DNA of 64,000 bases, taken from positions 124,001-188,000 of the forward strand of contig WFMF01000056.1 in the NCBI GenBank assembly GCA_011033025.1, read 5' to 3'. The notes under the pieces were generated by a model. That model was not told the origin of the DNA. It saw nothing but the letters and a program-made list of their open reading frames with translations, and ran no database searches. Source of the stretch: Beroe forskalii. Its lineage: Eukaryota > Ctenophora > Nuda > Beroida > Beroidae. This document shows positions 11,331-24,010 of the stretch, piece by piece. The translations under genes were made by a program, and so were the position numbers. The first letter of the stretch is position 1. Every line of letters starts with the position of its first letter.

Positions 11331-13229
11331 CTTTTGTTTCTAGATTCTGCAAACAACAATCAGATTGACACAATGACACCATTCTACATTGATGATGTGA
11401 AACTGGAACTGACACCAATTTACACACAAAATTGCTGACAACAATGTGAAATTACGCTGATTTTGATACCAGTAATTTCTGATGTCAATCAGCTGGTCTA
11501 GATCTAGATTGACACCAATACTGACACCGCTTGCATAATGCATATCACTGACACCAGGGTAACATATCGTGGACTCCGGTATGCAATGCTTCTGCCTTCT
11601 GACACCGATTAACACACCATATTACATAACATGACGTAACACTGGCACCAGTCTGACCGCTAAAACCAGCAAAAATAACCGCAGACACCAATCAGATTGA
11701 CACCAGATTGACACCAGATTGACACCAAATCAGATTAAGATTTTGCATTATGCTATTTTGATCTGTGCTGACATTAATATATGACATTAGTCTGACCGCT
11801 AACATATTACGTACCTACACCATGATATATCGATTTAATCGTTGACTCTGAAAGCGGTACCTGGCGATGTTTCTATTGAATAACACTTGACAGTGACACA
11901 AATAAAATCATGACACATTGACACCAATCACGGATCACCATACTTGTTTGAATTTTTAGGGCAGAGTCGAAACATCATTGCAACGTACAACTACAACATA
12001 AGTCAATGTAAAGCGAGAGAAATGAATTAAATTCTACAGAGCCACAACGTACGGAGAGAAGAACATACGTGGCTACTGACTACTGGCCTGGTTCAATTCG
12101 TCGCAAAGTTATTTGCGCGTTGAAATCATGAAGCCAAAAGATGATTTTAGCGGCGCCAACGCATTTTGTCAGAATTGATTAAAATATTTTCATTAATATG
12201 AATCTTAATTTGAAGCTTGGCATGACTGCATCATGACCAAAACTCATATATTCAATTGCAGGACAGAGTACTGCTGTCAGCTGTCACTTGTCAGCGGCAG
12301 CCCATTTGCATGTGCAGTTAACTGCATCTGTGGCGCGCGCTCAAAGCTCAAGTTGTTGCAAAAATATCTTGCCTTGGTCGCGATGTTATTGAAAAATGAG
12401 TTCACATTACAAAATATTGTTTTCCGCACGCTCAGTTTTTTAAGTCTGAATTGTTAGAGCAAAAGAGATCTGCAAAAACACCAACCTTTTTTCATTTTTT
12501 CAACTCCACGCTCCGTAATCGATCCGTGCCTGGTATTGCTGCTACGCGCAATTACTCCTCCTCATCCTCTCCGAGGAATATAAAAAATATTTTCCGAACT
12601 CCCGAGAATATGACGTGCTGAAAGCGTGAATTATCTTCATTAATTCAATATTTCATATTTGGCTGAAAATTTTTGCATCTACTTGTTTGCTGACCCTGAA
12701 TGTGGTGCTCTGACGCTCCGAGCTCTTAAGTGCACTGCGCGGCACATTAGCAAATAATGAGTTTAAAAAATCGCGTTGGATAGGACTCTGTGTTCGTCAC
12801 TATTTCAACGCTCGCGTCGCTTTGTGATTGGTCGAATTAGGGACAATTTGATGGCGTCATCATCTCCGCTGTCTCCACTCCAATGAGGAACCAGAGAGGA
12901 TCACGTCATCAAGTGTTCAAACGCAGCATCTGTCAGTGCTTGCTCTGCTCCTGATCACGTGACTCGCGTGTAGTTTGAGTTTTACATTAGCTGTTCAGTG
13001 CGGTCACATTACCAAATCCTCTGCAGTTCAGTAGTTGAATAGCTGATAGTCGCATTCATTTTAGGCTTTTTCTTTCTTTGAGACCTGTCGTTCAGTGTTC
13101 ACCGTTGCTTCTTTTCAGAAGATTATGGCCTATTTTGTTGCATTGCAGGCAACAATTAATCGAAAACATCCCTATCGCATAAGTATAGATTTCTTAGTTC
13201 ATGACACCTAATGATACTATTACTATTGA

Positions 13230-13499
13230 CCATTTATCGGTAGGCTAGGCATGTTACCGTTTCCCTTGATGCTTGATAGCTTCCGAACACATATGTTAAA
13301 TGGTTACATACTGATTACTGTTGGATTGACTGAGTAAATTTAAGTAATTACTTGTGATAGAAATGCTTATTCAGAGCATATGATATTCAGAGCTTATTCA
13401 GAGCTTATTCAGAGCATACCTACCAATCAAATTATACCTATAGAGGCAATGAACTAGGTTATACCTGAGTACCTGAATGAAGTCTTTAATTTCTTTACA
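13230..13499. other. spacer between block A copy 2 and foldback E3
   Basis: A/T-rich, with a small repeat of TTCAGAGCTTATTCAGAGC near 13372-13420. No gene seen. Confidence 0.4.
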
Positions 13500-13507
13500 G
13501 GAGCAAT

Positions 13508-15592
13508 GGCTAAAAAATGGGTGGACTTAACTCCGCCGCGGACCCGCTGCGGACCCGGTGGACCCGCTGCGGGTCCGCCGCGGACTCCACTAAAGTCCAC
13601 CATAAAATTTTTTTGGTGGACTTTGGTGGACCCGCAGCGGACTTTTCAAAACTCCACCGCGGAGTGGTGGGTCCGCTGCGGGTCCGCTCGGGCTCCGCCG
13701 CGCACTGGTGGACAGTCCACCGAAAAAGTCCACCAAAAAAGTCCACCGTGGACTAAAATAATTGTGGAGGTAAGTCCGCCGCGGAGTCGGTTGACTCCAC
13801 CGGCGGAGTCCACTGGCGGAGTCGAGTCCACTGGCGGACTCCACCAGTGGAGTCCACTGGTGGACTCGACTCCGCCAGTGGACTCAACTCCGCCAGTGGA
13901 CTCGACTCCGCCAGTGGACTCCGCCAGTGGAGTCCATCAGTAAACTGCCAGTGGACTCTGCCAGTGGACTCCGCCATTAGGGCTGTATGGTTTTTGGAAA
14001 GGAGTGCCATGTGTACACATAGCTTTCTCAGATTCGGTCGATATTTCAAAGGGACCATCCATAAAGGGCGTCGCAATGAGGAGGGAGGGGTGAGTAGACC
14101 CTCTCAGATTTGATCGATATTTCAAAATCAACTGGGGGGCCATCCATAAAGGACGTCCGCAAAATTTTGGCCATTTCAGACCCCTCCCTCCCCCTTGTCC
14201 GCAAACGTCCGCAATCCAGAAACCCCTAATTTCAATGCTTTTTCCAGCTGAAATTGGAAAAAGGGTGTGTCCGGTGCGAACGTGAAATTAAGGATTTGAC
14301 CAGAAATAAACACCTCTTTTAAGACACCTCTTTTTAAGACAAATGGGGGATAGTTAGATTACCACCAAAAAGTTGATATTAGCCCAAATCTGAGAGGGGT
14401 CCTGGGGGATTCTGGCCAATATGTCTCCCATGTAAACGGGAGCCTTCATTTTCCATGACAATGACGTCACTCAGAAAAATATAATCAAGCGCATCTAGCG
14501 CTTTGAAGGTTATGGTCGGGATTAGGGTCAGGATTTGTTAGGTTTAGGGTCAGGATTAGGGTAAGGGTTTTGGTAAGAGTCTCGGTAAGGTTTAGGATAG
14601 AGAAAAATTGACCTTCGGATCTGTGACGTCACTCAGCCCCCGTTTACCTTATCGGACATAATTATCGGACATTAAATTCACGCTGAGCACCTCAGCGTGA
14701 ATATTAATGTCCGTGAAAATACTAATGTCCGTAATATTCAGGTCCGTGAAAATTAAGTCCGGCATTTCGTCCTAAAATTTATAGGGAGAGACGCAAAATT
14801 TCTGACCTCCTCTCTTGAAATGCACAAATAATAGAATTTGTAAGGGAAATTATGCTTCTTTTAATGCTTAGTACCTGCAATATGGAAATTTATCATATTT
14901 ATTAAAGAAAAATATTGAGAAAATCTTCAATTCAAGCATTCAAGTGGGGGAAAATGGGAGAAATCGAGCCGAGAATTTTGAAAATTTTTGGAAATTTGAA
15001 GTGGCTGGATCGAGCGTGAATATTAATGTCCGTGAAGTTATATGTCCGTGAAACTAAAGTCCGTGATAATTATGTCCGATAAGGTATATCGGACATAATT
15101 CGGACGTCCGCAATTCATGGAAATTTTGAGCGATTTGACGGCTATTTCACCAGAAAATCATGAAATTTCGGGGCCAAAAATGTTATCTGCGAGAGGGACT
15201 CCGCTGGTGGAGTTGGACTCCACCTGGACTCCGCTGGTGGACTCCACCTGTGGACTCCGCCGGTGGACCAAAGTCCGCTGGTGGAGTCCACCTGAGAATC
15301 CACCGGTGGAAAAAAACTCCGCGGTGGACTCAATCCACGGCGGACTTTTTTCCCTGGTGGACTTTTTTGGTGGACTTTTCGGTGGACTGTCACCAGTGCG
15401 CGGCGGAGCCCGAGCGACCCGCAGCGGACCCACCACTCCGTGGCGGAGTTTTGAAAAGTCCGCTGCGGGTCCACCAAAGTCCACCAAAAAATTTTTATGG
15501 TGGACTTTAGTGGAGTCCGCGGCGGACCCGCAACGGGTCCACCGGGTCCGCAGCGGGTCCGCGGCGGAGTTAAGTCCACCCATTTTTTAGCC
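13508..15592. mobile_element. foldback element E3 (2085 bp), 8-bp TSD GGAGCAAT
   Basis: Inverted ends GGCTAAAAAATGGGTGGACT run into arms of about 350-470 bp made from GGCGGACTCC, GTCCACCAGTGGAC and CCGCTGCGGGTCC words. GGAGCAAT flanks at 13500-13507 and 15593-15600. Architecture (GGC terminus, palindromic arms, 8-bp TSD) is as in E1 and E2 but arm sequence differs, so this is a sister family. The interior has a GTGACGTCACTCAG segment shared with E1, a nested inverted repeat and no transposase. Long open frames in the arms arise from stop-poor GC repeats. Confidence 0.88.
14646..15085. mobile_element. nested inverted-repeat element inside E3
   Basis: TTATCGGACATAATTATCGG on the left is answered by its complement (GATAATTATGTCCGATAA) on the right, and ATTAATGTCCGTGAA words recur in both halves. 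About 440 bp, non-coding. Target duplication not clear. Confidence 0.65.
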
Positions 15593-15600
15593 GGAGCAAT

Positions 15601-18600
15601 TATGAATCTCTACGTGAAATTAATGAAGATGAAGATCTCTACACTCCGCTCTACGAGTTACGAGTTATAGCGTACCAGTTTACCAAAGCCCAAAACCAAA
15701 CAATATTGGTAGGTACATAATCATAGTCCAGGACCTTTTGGTTCATGAAACTGAAATATAACTTAAATAAGTTCCAAGTATTTATACCCTTTCTTGACAT
15801 TAATCTCGGACTTCAGGCTAGGGCTTGTAGATCAATATTTCTACCGGAAGGGAAGGGTAAAACGTTCAAACAATTTCAGGAAACCGAGTCTGGCAACATT
15901 TCACCATGAGATGACTGTCTGGTGCTGATTCCCATTGCTGATGAGCTGATGATCCTGGATTCCTGGGGCCTGGATCTCCTGCTGATAATGATGACCCACG
16001 CATGATAAGTGAGTTAGAGGATAGGTAAATGAAATTGTTTATGTAGGGTAAGGATGTATAGATAGGTGGAACTAAACATTAAAAAGTTAAAATTCTGTAA
16101 TTTTCGAGCCTTTGAAAACTTTCTTAAATGGTCGCGTTCGTTTAAGCGCGCTAATATTCGCGCTTAAACGAATTTTTATTTTCTTCTTCATACTTTTATA
16201 CCTTTCGCTTCATTACCACGGTGGCTAAAAGTGAGAGTTGATCATTATCAAAGTTTAGGGAACTTAAATATAATTTCAGAAATTTCTGAAACAGTAGGTA
16301 CATATCTTTCTTGCGTTCTTTCGGTCGTTTCTCTGCGTGACTTTCCAATACGCCATCTATTTAAGTTGTTTAGTACATGCTGTTTTGTTCCCAGCTGTTA
16401 CAAATACAATTCCTAAATTCCGATGCTATAAGCATATTCCTCTGATGCCTATACCTCTCGCCTTGGCCTTATCGCCACATGGTTAGGTATAAGGTAGCGT
16501 CAAAATTTCTCTCATTTAATCATTTCAGGGAAAGTGAGCCCGCTCATGAGCAGTTGCTACTACACATCACCGCACATATATCCAGTGATTTCCCGCTATA
16601 AAGTTGCTGTCAACTGTAAGTGAAGGTTTATAATATTCGTTTCTCCTTTTTGAGTCAAATGCTCAAATGAACATCGATGTCCATGATCGGCAAGATTGAA
16701 AATTGTGCGATGGTGTTTAAAATAACGTACGGATCACGTGTACCTATACTAAATCGAATATCGATCCATCGGACACAAATACTAGATCAGCTGTGATATA
16801 TACTAATACTGAACTAAGTTTTTGTGGTCGTATTTTTATCGAATCCATTAAACATGATTATGAAGCATCATTTGAAAATATTGAGGACTGATCTTGTGAC
16901 CCCTTAAACACTTTCATCTATTATTTAATTCCTGCATGTCACCCATAGCTACTGTTGGTAAAAGCGCCAGGATAGAATTTTCTAATTTTGAATTTTGTAC
17001 CAATACCCATTCGCCTTCAGGATTTCAGCCGTTGCTCTGAAGCTCTGCGACACGATCTCTGACAGTGGAAGGGCTTAGGGCAGCTTCCCTTCAAGTGCGA
17101 GGCTTGCTACTGAAGTGGCGACTGCAGCTGAAGCCAAATGGTTAAGCGAGGATAATCCGAAGGAACGCAAAGGCCAAAGCTCTCATAAATTGCTGCCTGA
17201 CTCCACTCTACCGCTGCCATTGTTGGAAATCCTGGCGTTATACATCAACATGCTTACATGTGACAGACTTGACAGTGGTCCAATTGAAAAAGCATTAACA
17301 GTCACAAAATTGAAATCTCGAATTCGAACAATGTGATCATATGATTGAATTAGTAATTACTGCGGGAGATTGCCGAGATCAGGCCCACGGGAATACGGGA
17401 TTTCTTCCGTAGGCCCCCCGCTGTTTCAGTGTTTCGTTTTGACGGGAATTATTGATAGTTAGTTGATAGTAATATTACAAATAAATTATATTTTTAACGT
17501 CAGAGTTTGATTCTAATTCTTGTCGATCCATTTTCAATGCTTTAGATCTTTAGCAGAAGCACAGGCTTCATCTGCAAGTCGAGGTCCATCACTCAATAAA
17601 ATATTTCGAAAACTCCGGAAATTGGAACTGTGCTACAGTGGTCTGGTCACGTGATTTGCCAAGCTCACCTTGGTAAAGATCACGTGATCGTCACGTGACA
17701 TATCGTTCTGACCAATCAGAGCGTTCCGTAAAACAAGGTCTGCAAAGTTATTTCAGCTCGACACAATATTTTGATCACGCGCGGCGCAATTTTTACGAAA
17801 ATCAGCAAATCGGCCATAACTTCTGATAGAAACATCGGATTCACTTGAAAATAGTTGCGCTGTGTTAGGGAGAACAAGACCTTTCCAACGGTATATAATT
17901 TGCCATATGTTGGTTTGGCGCCGAGTAGCGCAAAAATCGCCCCTACGAGTGCACAGTGTTCGCTGGGTTACGCGCGCGCGCAGAACAGGGCGCTGGTTAG
18001 GGCAACGCGGTGCTGACGCCTGCTGCTTAGCGGCAGGTCATGATCATACATCGTAAGACAAAACAACACATATTCCGCTTAGGGTATTGGGCAGATCACT
18101 GATGACGCTTGCACAATTACAACTCATTTGCAATTGCTCTAACCAGATCCCTAGTTTTACGCGGGCGCGCGGCGCCACTCCAAACCGGAGGCGACACCCC
18201 ACGGTTGGGGGAACAACTCATGTTGATGTGCAGCCGTGCAGGTGTGACTCACTTAGATAGTTAGATCCTGCTCTGCTCGCTGATAGCGATATACAATGCA
18301 TGAATGACTTGTGATATATAATGTGAATTGTGATATGTTTGAGAAGTAATTTATTGTGGTACTTGGACTTGTAAATAAACTAAATAATTCCTGTTGCCTT
18401 TCCCCTATAGTTTTCCAAGTTTGACAATTAACAACTTGGTTGTATAGCCTACTGGGGTGCAGTGTCTTGGAGAAAGTCTTGCAGATGATTGTCTTGAAAG
18501 AAAGTTTTTTCATATCTCAATTCATATTTTGGAAATATGAATTCGAGATATAGTCATTCAAGATAACCAGGGCATGTACCATCATTTGACCATCTCAGTT

Positions 18601-18850
18601 TGCAATTTTCCCAAGTGGACTGCACTTTGCTCAAAATCTCGACCATTTTTCAACCTTCAGGATCCCTTCAAAACTTAATTTTGTATTAATGTTATAGATC
18701 AAACTTTTGAGTTAGGCCTCAAAAAAATTAAGCCAGGAACATCATAGGAACTTCCTTTTGCTCTAAATGGAGAAGGATGTTTTAAACTTAACTTCACTAC
18801 TAATACAATCAAATTTGAGGATGATTAACATTCACATGAGATCCTGAAAG
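15601..18850. other. intergenic stretch without recognisable gene
   Basis: Mostly A/T-rich unique sequence. Small open frames at 16231-16416 and 17115-17336 show no family features. At 17640-17710 several CACGTG sites occur with a CCAAT motif. At about 17948 lies the block A terminal motif GTGCACAGTGTTCGCTGG. At 18240-18510 a diverged copy of the 588-bp repeat occurs. Confidence 0.5.
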
Positions 18851-18950
18851 NNNNNNNNNNNNNNNNNNNNNNNNNNNNNNNNNNNNNNNNNNNNNNNNNN
18901 NNNNNNNNNNNNNNNNNNNNNNNNNNNNNNNNNNNNNNNNNNNNNNNNNN
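18851..18950. other. assembly gap (100 N)
   Basis: Exactly 100 N. It truncates block A copy 3 on its left, so the true end of that copy is not in the assembly. Confidence 0.97.
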
Positions 18951-21441
18951 TTGAAATAGTGACGAACACAGAGTCCTCCAACGCGATTTTTAAACTCATT
19001 ATTCGCATGTGCCGCGCAGTACTTAAGAGCTCGGAGCGTCAGAGCACCACATTCAGGGTCAGCAAACAAGTAGATGCAAAATTTTCAGCCAAATATGAAA
19101 TATTGAATTAATGAAGATAATTCACGCTTTCAGCACGTCATATTCTCGGGAGTTCGGAAAATATTTTTTTATATTCCTCGGAGAGGATGAGGAGGAGTAA
19201 TTTGTAATTGCGCGTAGCACTAGCAGCAATACCAGGCACGGATCGATTACGGAGCGTGGAGTTGAAAAAAGGTTGGTGCTCTAACAATTCAGACTTAAAA
19301 AACTGAGCGTGCGGAAAATAATATTTTGCAATGTGAACTCATTTTTCAATTACATCGCGACCAAGATATTTTTGCAACAACTTGATTGTCCTACGTTGTA
19401 GGACCTATTTTGCGCGCGCAAGCGCGCGTGTTCAGAGAACACGCAAAATAGTTTGTGACTTTTCGAAGAAAAGGCACGCGCGCGCGCGCGAACAAACAGG
19501 GACACATAGCATGTGGCAACAACTTGAGCTTTGAGCGCGCGCCACAGATGCAGTTAACTGCAATCAAATGGGCTGCCGCTGACAAGTGACAGCTGACTGC
19601 AGTACTCTGTCCTGCAATTGGGTTTATGAGTTTTGGTCATGATGCAGTCATGCCAAGCTTCAAATTAAGATTCATATTAATGAGAATATTTTAATCAATT
19701 CTGCGTTGGCGCCGCTAAAATCATCTTTTGGCTTCATGATTTCAACGCGCGCAAATAACTTTGCGACGAATTGAACCAGGCCAGGCAGTAGTACTCAGTA
19801 GCCACGTATGTTCTTCTCCCCGTACGTTGTGGCTCTGTAGAATTTAATTCATTTCTCTCGCTTTACATTGACTTATGTTGTAGTTGTACGTTGCAACGAT
19901 GTTTAAACATTAAGTATGGTGATCCGTGATTGGTGTCAATGTGTCATGATTTTATTTGTGTCACTGTCAAGTGTTATTCAATAGAAACATCGCCAGGTAC
20001 CGCTTTCAGAGTCAACAATTAAATCGATATATCATGGTGTAGGTACGTAAAAAAATGTTAGCGGTCAGACTAATGTCATATATTAATGTCAGCACAGATC
20101 AAAATAGCATAATGCAAAATCTCAATCTGATTTGGTGTCAATCTGGTGTCAATCTGATTGGTGTCTGCGGTTATTCTTGCTGGTTTTAGCGGTCAGACTG
20201 GTACCAGTGTTACGTCATGTTATGTAATATGATGTGTGTTAATCGGTGTCAGAAGCATTGCATACCGGAGTCCACGATATGTTACCCTGGTGTCAGTGAT
20301 ATGCATTATGCAAGCGGTGTCAGTATTGGTGTCAATCTAGATCTAGACCAGCTGATTGACATCAGAATTTCTGGTGTCAAAATCAGCATAATTTCACATT
20401 GTTGTCAGCAATTTTGTGTGTAAATTGGTGTCAGTTTCAGTTTCACATCATCAATGTAGAATGGTGTCATTGTGTCAATCTGATTGTTGGGCATAATCCA
20501 CGATTTTTGCAAGTACACCTGAATTCGCCGCGAATTCGCCGCGAATTCAAGTGAATTCAGGTGAATTCAGGTGAATTCGCGGCGGAGTTCGCCAAAAAAA
20601 TTTTTTGACGGACTCCGCCGGACTCCGCCGGAGTCCGCCGCGAACTCCGGCGAATTCACTTGAATTCACCTGAATTCGCCGCGAATACACGCGTATTCGG
20701 TGTACTAGTTCGCCAATTTTCCAGTTCACCCAGGTGAACTGCCAGTTCGCAACGAATTCGCGGCGAACTAGTTCGCCTAATTCAGATGCCGGAGTCCGCC
20801 TGAGTTCGCCGGAGTCCGCTTGAGTTCGCCGGAGGGAAACTTGCCCAAAAGCCCAAATCAGTACGAATTTAACAAATTAGTGATCGGCGATGAAGGAAAA
20901 TTGCGTTATTGCAATTGCAAAGGCTCTTCTTATACAGGTGTTTTGGTCGGCGCTTTGCTCTAACCAGATCCCGATTGCAAAGTCAACATGGGAACGGACT
21001 CTAGGTCGGGGGACTATAGGTCGGGGACTCTGGGTCGGCGGTGGCACACCAGGGTGGACTCTGGGTCGGGAGATCCCCACAGGGTGGACTCTAGGTCGGG
21101 AGCCTCTTCACTTTATATAAATTACCTAAAGCCTGGATCGATTTATACCGAGAATCTCTCGGTAAATCCAGATAACAGAGCCCGTATGGAGGGTACAATA
21201 ATGCTCGATCCGATGTATCATTGTGGAGACACTGGGGACTCACGATACACGGTGTCAGCATGTGATCCGCCACATCACAATTTACACTATCCCATACCGC
21301 TTGTTGGCTCATGTCATCGGAGGGATACGTGATACAGGACGTTCATGCGAGCACAACCCCATGCTAATTCGTCAGGATATCGTCCCACTTAGGTAACGAG
21401 GTCTCATGAAGTCTGCAAACCCTTGACACGACAGATGGGAG

Positions 21442-21810
21442 ACAAGCTTGGAGGTGGATCAAGCGGAGCTGGCAGCTGCTAGTGTCCTGAACCTCATACC
21501 CACTCTGCAGACACCCTCCCTGCAGACTGCCGGACCCTCAGGCAAGCTGATATGCTCCTCTACGACAACGCCTCGGGTGATCATCCGTGCTACCAGTGAC
21601 AAACTCACGATCCTAGCAGAGAGCTCCTGCTGGTTCCTCGATGGAACCTTCAAGTCCTAACCCCAGATCCTTGTCATCCATGCGGAGCTCTCATCCCTCA
21701 CAGAAGACAGATCCTGGTGCCTCCCCACGGTCTGCATTCTCCTCACCCACAAGGACTTAGCCATTTACGCCTATATGCGCCGATACTGGTTTTTGTCCTC
21801 AGCGAATCAG
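21442..21810 (+). pseudogene. MULE-type transposase fragment, broken
   Basis: A 70-codon open frame from about 21448 reads through ATSDKLTILAESSCWFLDGT and FKS, then stops (TAA, 21658-21660). Reading on in frame gives PQILVIHAELSS ... VCILLTHKDLAIYAYMRRYW. The order W-F-x-D-G-T-F-K, then an I-H-A strand, then L-L-x-x-K-x-x-x-x-Y is the start of the DDE catalytic region in Mutator-like transposases, where the Asp of DGTF is the first catalytic residue. The rest of the domain is missing. Family assignment is my recognition of the motif, not a search result. Confidence 0.68.
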
Positions 21811-21911
21811 CGATGTCCTAAGTCGTCATTGGGTCAGGCAACACCTGACAATGACGTCACAGATCTTGATGTCAATTTTTTCTAGTGTCCTAATCAAAAC
21901 CCTAACCCTAA

Positions 21912-22406
21912 GGGAGCCGTCACATATTATGTCATCACTTTTTTGCCCATTTTCAACCCCCCCTGTCTGTCATCACTTGTCATCATTGGCTGACCCCCTC
22001 CCCCATGATGACGTCAGCATTGACCAAACCCCCTCCTTTTAGTTTTTCAAAACAAATTTTGACTATTTCGAATCAAAACAACCGACATGAAATATCAACT
22101 ATGTACGTGTGGTGTGATTCATATCGTTAAATTCGTTAAAAATAAAAAAATGGTTCTAATTGTCATAGACGAACATCCAGTTCGTTTGGAAATATAGATA
22201 TCATATCAAAGAAATGAAATGGGTACATCAAAACAAAATATTGTGAACGAAAAAGTTTGGATATCGTATTTTCGAATTTAGAAAATTCAATATTTTCGCT
22301 GACGTCGGCAAACCTTAAACCCCCTCCCTCCCCCCCTGTCATCACCTGTCAGCATTTGAAAACCCCTCCCTCTCGTCGAGTGATGACGTAATATGTGACG
22401 GCTCCC
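21912..22406. mobile_element. nested ~495-bp TIR element (GGGAGCCGTCACATATTA)
   Basis: Left end GGGAGCCGTCACATATTATG and right end CGTAATATGTGACGGCTCCC are inverted. E1 lacks the insert at the equivalent place (CCCTAACCCTGTAAGGTTC). The flanks allow a short duplication of about CCTAAG, but the exact boundary is ambiguous. Non-coding interior with CCCCTCCC tracts. Confidence 0.8.
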
Positions 22407-22979
22407 CTAAGGTTCTTTGGATCCATGACGACACGCATATGGTAGACATTGTGAATTGCATCTTAGTCTCACATAAGCGTGCCAGACGTGACAAAGTTCC
22501 TTCAAAGTTCAGGTGAATTCGCTGCAAACTAAGTTCTCCTGAGTAAGAGTTCGCCCAAGTTCACCTGAGTTCACCCGAATTCGCGGCGGACATCAGTTCA
22601 CCGCGAATTCGCGGCGAACTTGTTCGCCTGGGTGAACTGAAAAATTGGCGAACTAGTGCACCAAATCCGCTTGTATTCGCGGCGAATTCAGGTGAATTCG
22701 CCGGAGTCCGCGGCGGACTCCGCCAAAAACATTTTTTGGCGAACTCCGCCGCGAATTCACCTGAATTCACTTGAATTCGCGGCGAATTCGCGGCGAATTC
22801 AGGTGTACTTGCAAAAATCGTGGATTATGCCGATTGTTGTTTCTTTGTTTGCAGAATCTAGAAACAAAAGAAACGTGGTCACATGGATCACAGTCAACGA
22901 TATTTGTGTCAGTGATGCGATGTGTTGATGGTGTCACCGTCAGTGTTGCGTCATAATTTCAATATGTTGTCAAACTGGA

Positions 22980-23640
22980 CGGTGTCAATCGGGATGGTGT
23001 CAATCTGTAGTGGTGTCAAACTGGATGGTGTCGATATAGATGGTGGCACTCTGGATGGTGTCAATCTGAATGGCGTCAATCTGGAAGGTGTCAATCCGGA
23101 TGGTGTCAATCTGGAGAGGAGTCAATATGTTAATCTAGATGGTGTCGATCTGGATCGGTGTCAATCTGGGTGGTGTCAATATGAATGGTGTCAGTCTGTA
23201 TGGTGTTAATCTGGATGGTGTCGATCTGGATGGTGTCAATCTGGATGGTGTCAATCTGCAGAGGTCTAGGGGTCAATCCGGATGGTGTCAATCTGGAAGT
23301 GGATGGTGTCAATCTGGATGGTGTCAATCAGGGTGGCGTCAATCTGCATGGTGTCAATCTGAATGGTGTCAATTCACAATTTGAATGGTTTCAATTTGAA
23401 TGGTGTCAATTTGAATGGTGTCAATTTGAATGGTGTCAATTTGAATGGTGTCAATTTGAATGGTGTCAATTTGAATGGTGTCAATTTGAATGGTGTCAAT
23501 TTGAATGGTGTCAATTTGAATGGTGTCAATTTGAATGGTGTCAATTTGAATGGTGTCAATTTGAATGGTGTCAATCTGAATGGTGTCAATATGGATGGTG
23601 TATCGGTGTCACTCTGGATAGCGTCAATCTGGATGGTGTC
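22980..23640. repeat. 15-bp minisatellite of block A copy 3 (inverted)
   Basis: GGTGTCAATCTGGAT units followed by a homogeneous GGTGTCAATTTGAAT run of about 14 copies, the complement of the arrays at 3.1 and 10.7 kb and longer in the homogeneous part. Confidence 0.92.
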
Positions 23641-24010
23641 GTTTAAGATTAGAAATAATATTGCATCGCATATCGGTTTCAAATTCAGCCGTGAGTCGCC
23701 CGATATTCCATATTTCAATTTTTCGCTTGTTATCCAGCCGTTTATAACAGATTGACTAATTTGGTAATTTCACTTGACCCATCGATCAAATCAATTTATA
23801 CAGCTGTGCATATGTTCATCAGATCATCAGTTTTCGATGCATAAATCGATGTTATATGTGAATTGCGCGCGCGTAGCGCGGCTCACATTGAATGATAACG
23901 TACATAATCTCCAATTAATTGAGCCTTCCTTGAGCGTTACTTGACGTAACGCGCGAATGACATTTTCATGTACGCCGCGCACCCCAACGAGTGCACAGTG
24001 TTCGCTGGGG

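Larger units (their letters stand above)
10168..13229 (+). repeat. block A copy 2 (least interrupted copy)
   Basis: It starts near CCAGCGAACACTGTGCACTC, a motif found inverted at the far end of copy 3 (about 24000) and at about 17950. It ends near ATGATACTATTACTATT, shared with copy 1. It lacks both foldback insertions of the other copies, so it serves as the empty-site reference. Its own private insertion is at 10369-10466. Confidence 0.85.
20490..22831. mobile_element. foldback element E2 (2342 bp), 8-bp TSD GATTGTTG, with MULE remnant
   Basis: Same termini (GGCATAATCCACGATTTTTG) and GAATTC/GGCGGACTCC arms as E1, inserted at a different site: GATTGTTG at 20482-20489 and 22832-22839. Block A copies 1 and 2 show the uninserted junction. 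The interior shares AATCAGTACGAATTTAACAA and flanking sequence with E1, but it also carries a decayed transposase piece (about 21445-21800) and a nested element (21912-22406). Confidence 0.9.
18951..24010 (-). repeat. block A copy 3, inverted, interrupted by E2
   Basis: Reverse complement of copies 1 and 2. It is broken by the foldback element at 20490-22831 and by a GC-rich stretch of about 110 bp near 19390-19505 (GCGCGC-rich, also seen near 1500-1570). It lacks the short MITEs found in copies 1 and 2. Left end is lost in the gap; right end near CAGTGTTCGCTGGGG. Confidence 0.85.

Noticed and set aside
13506-13943. 145-codon frame in the foldback arm (and counterparts at 15117-15590)
   Set aside because: GC-rich palindromic repeat words are stop-poor on both strands and all frames; no family features.
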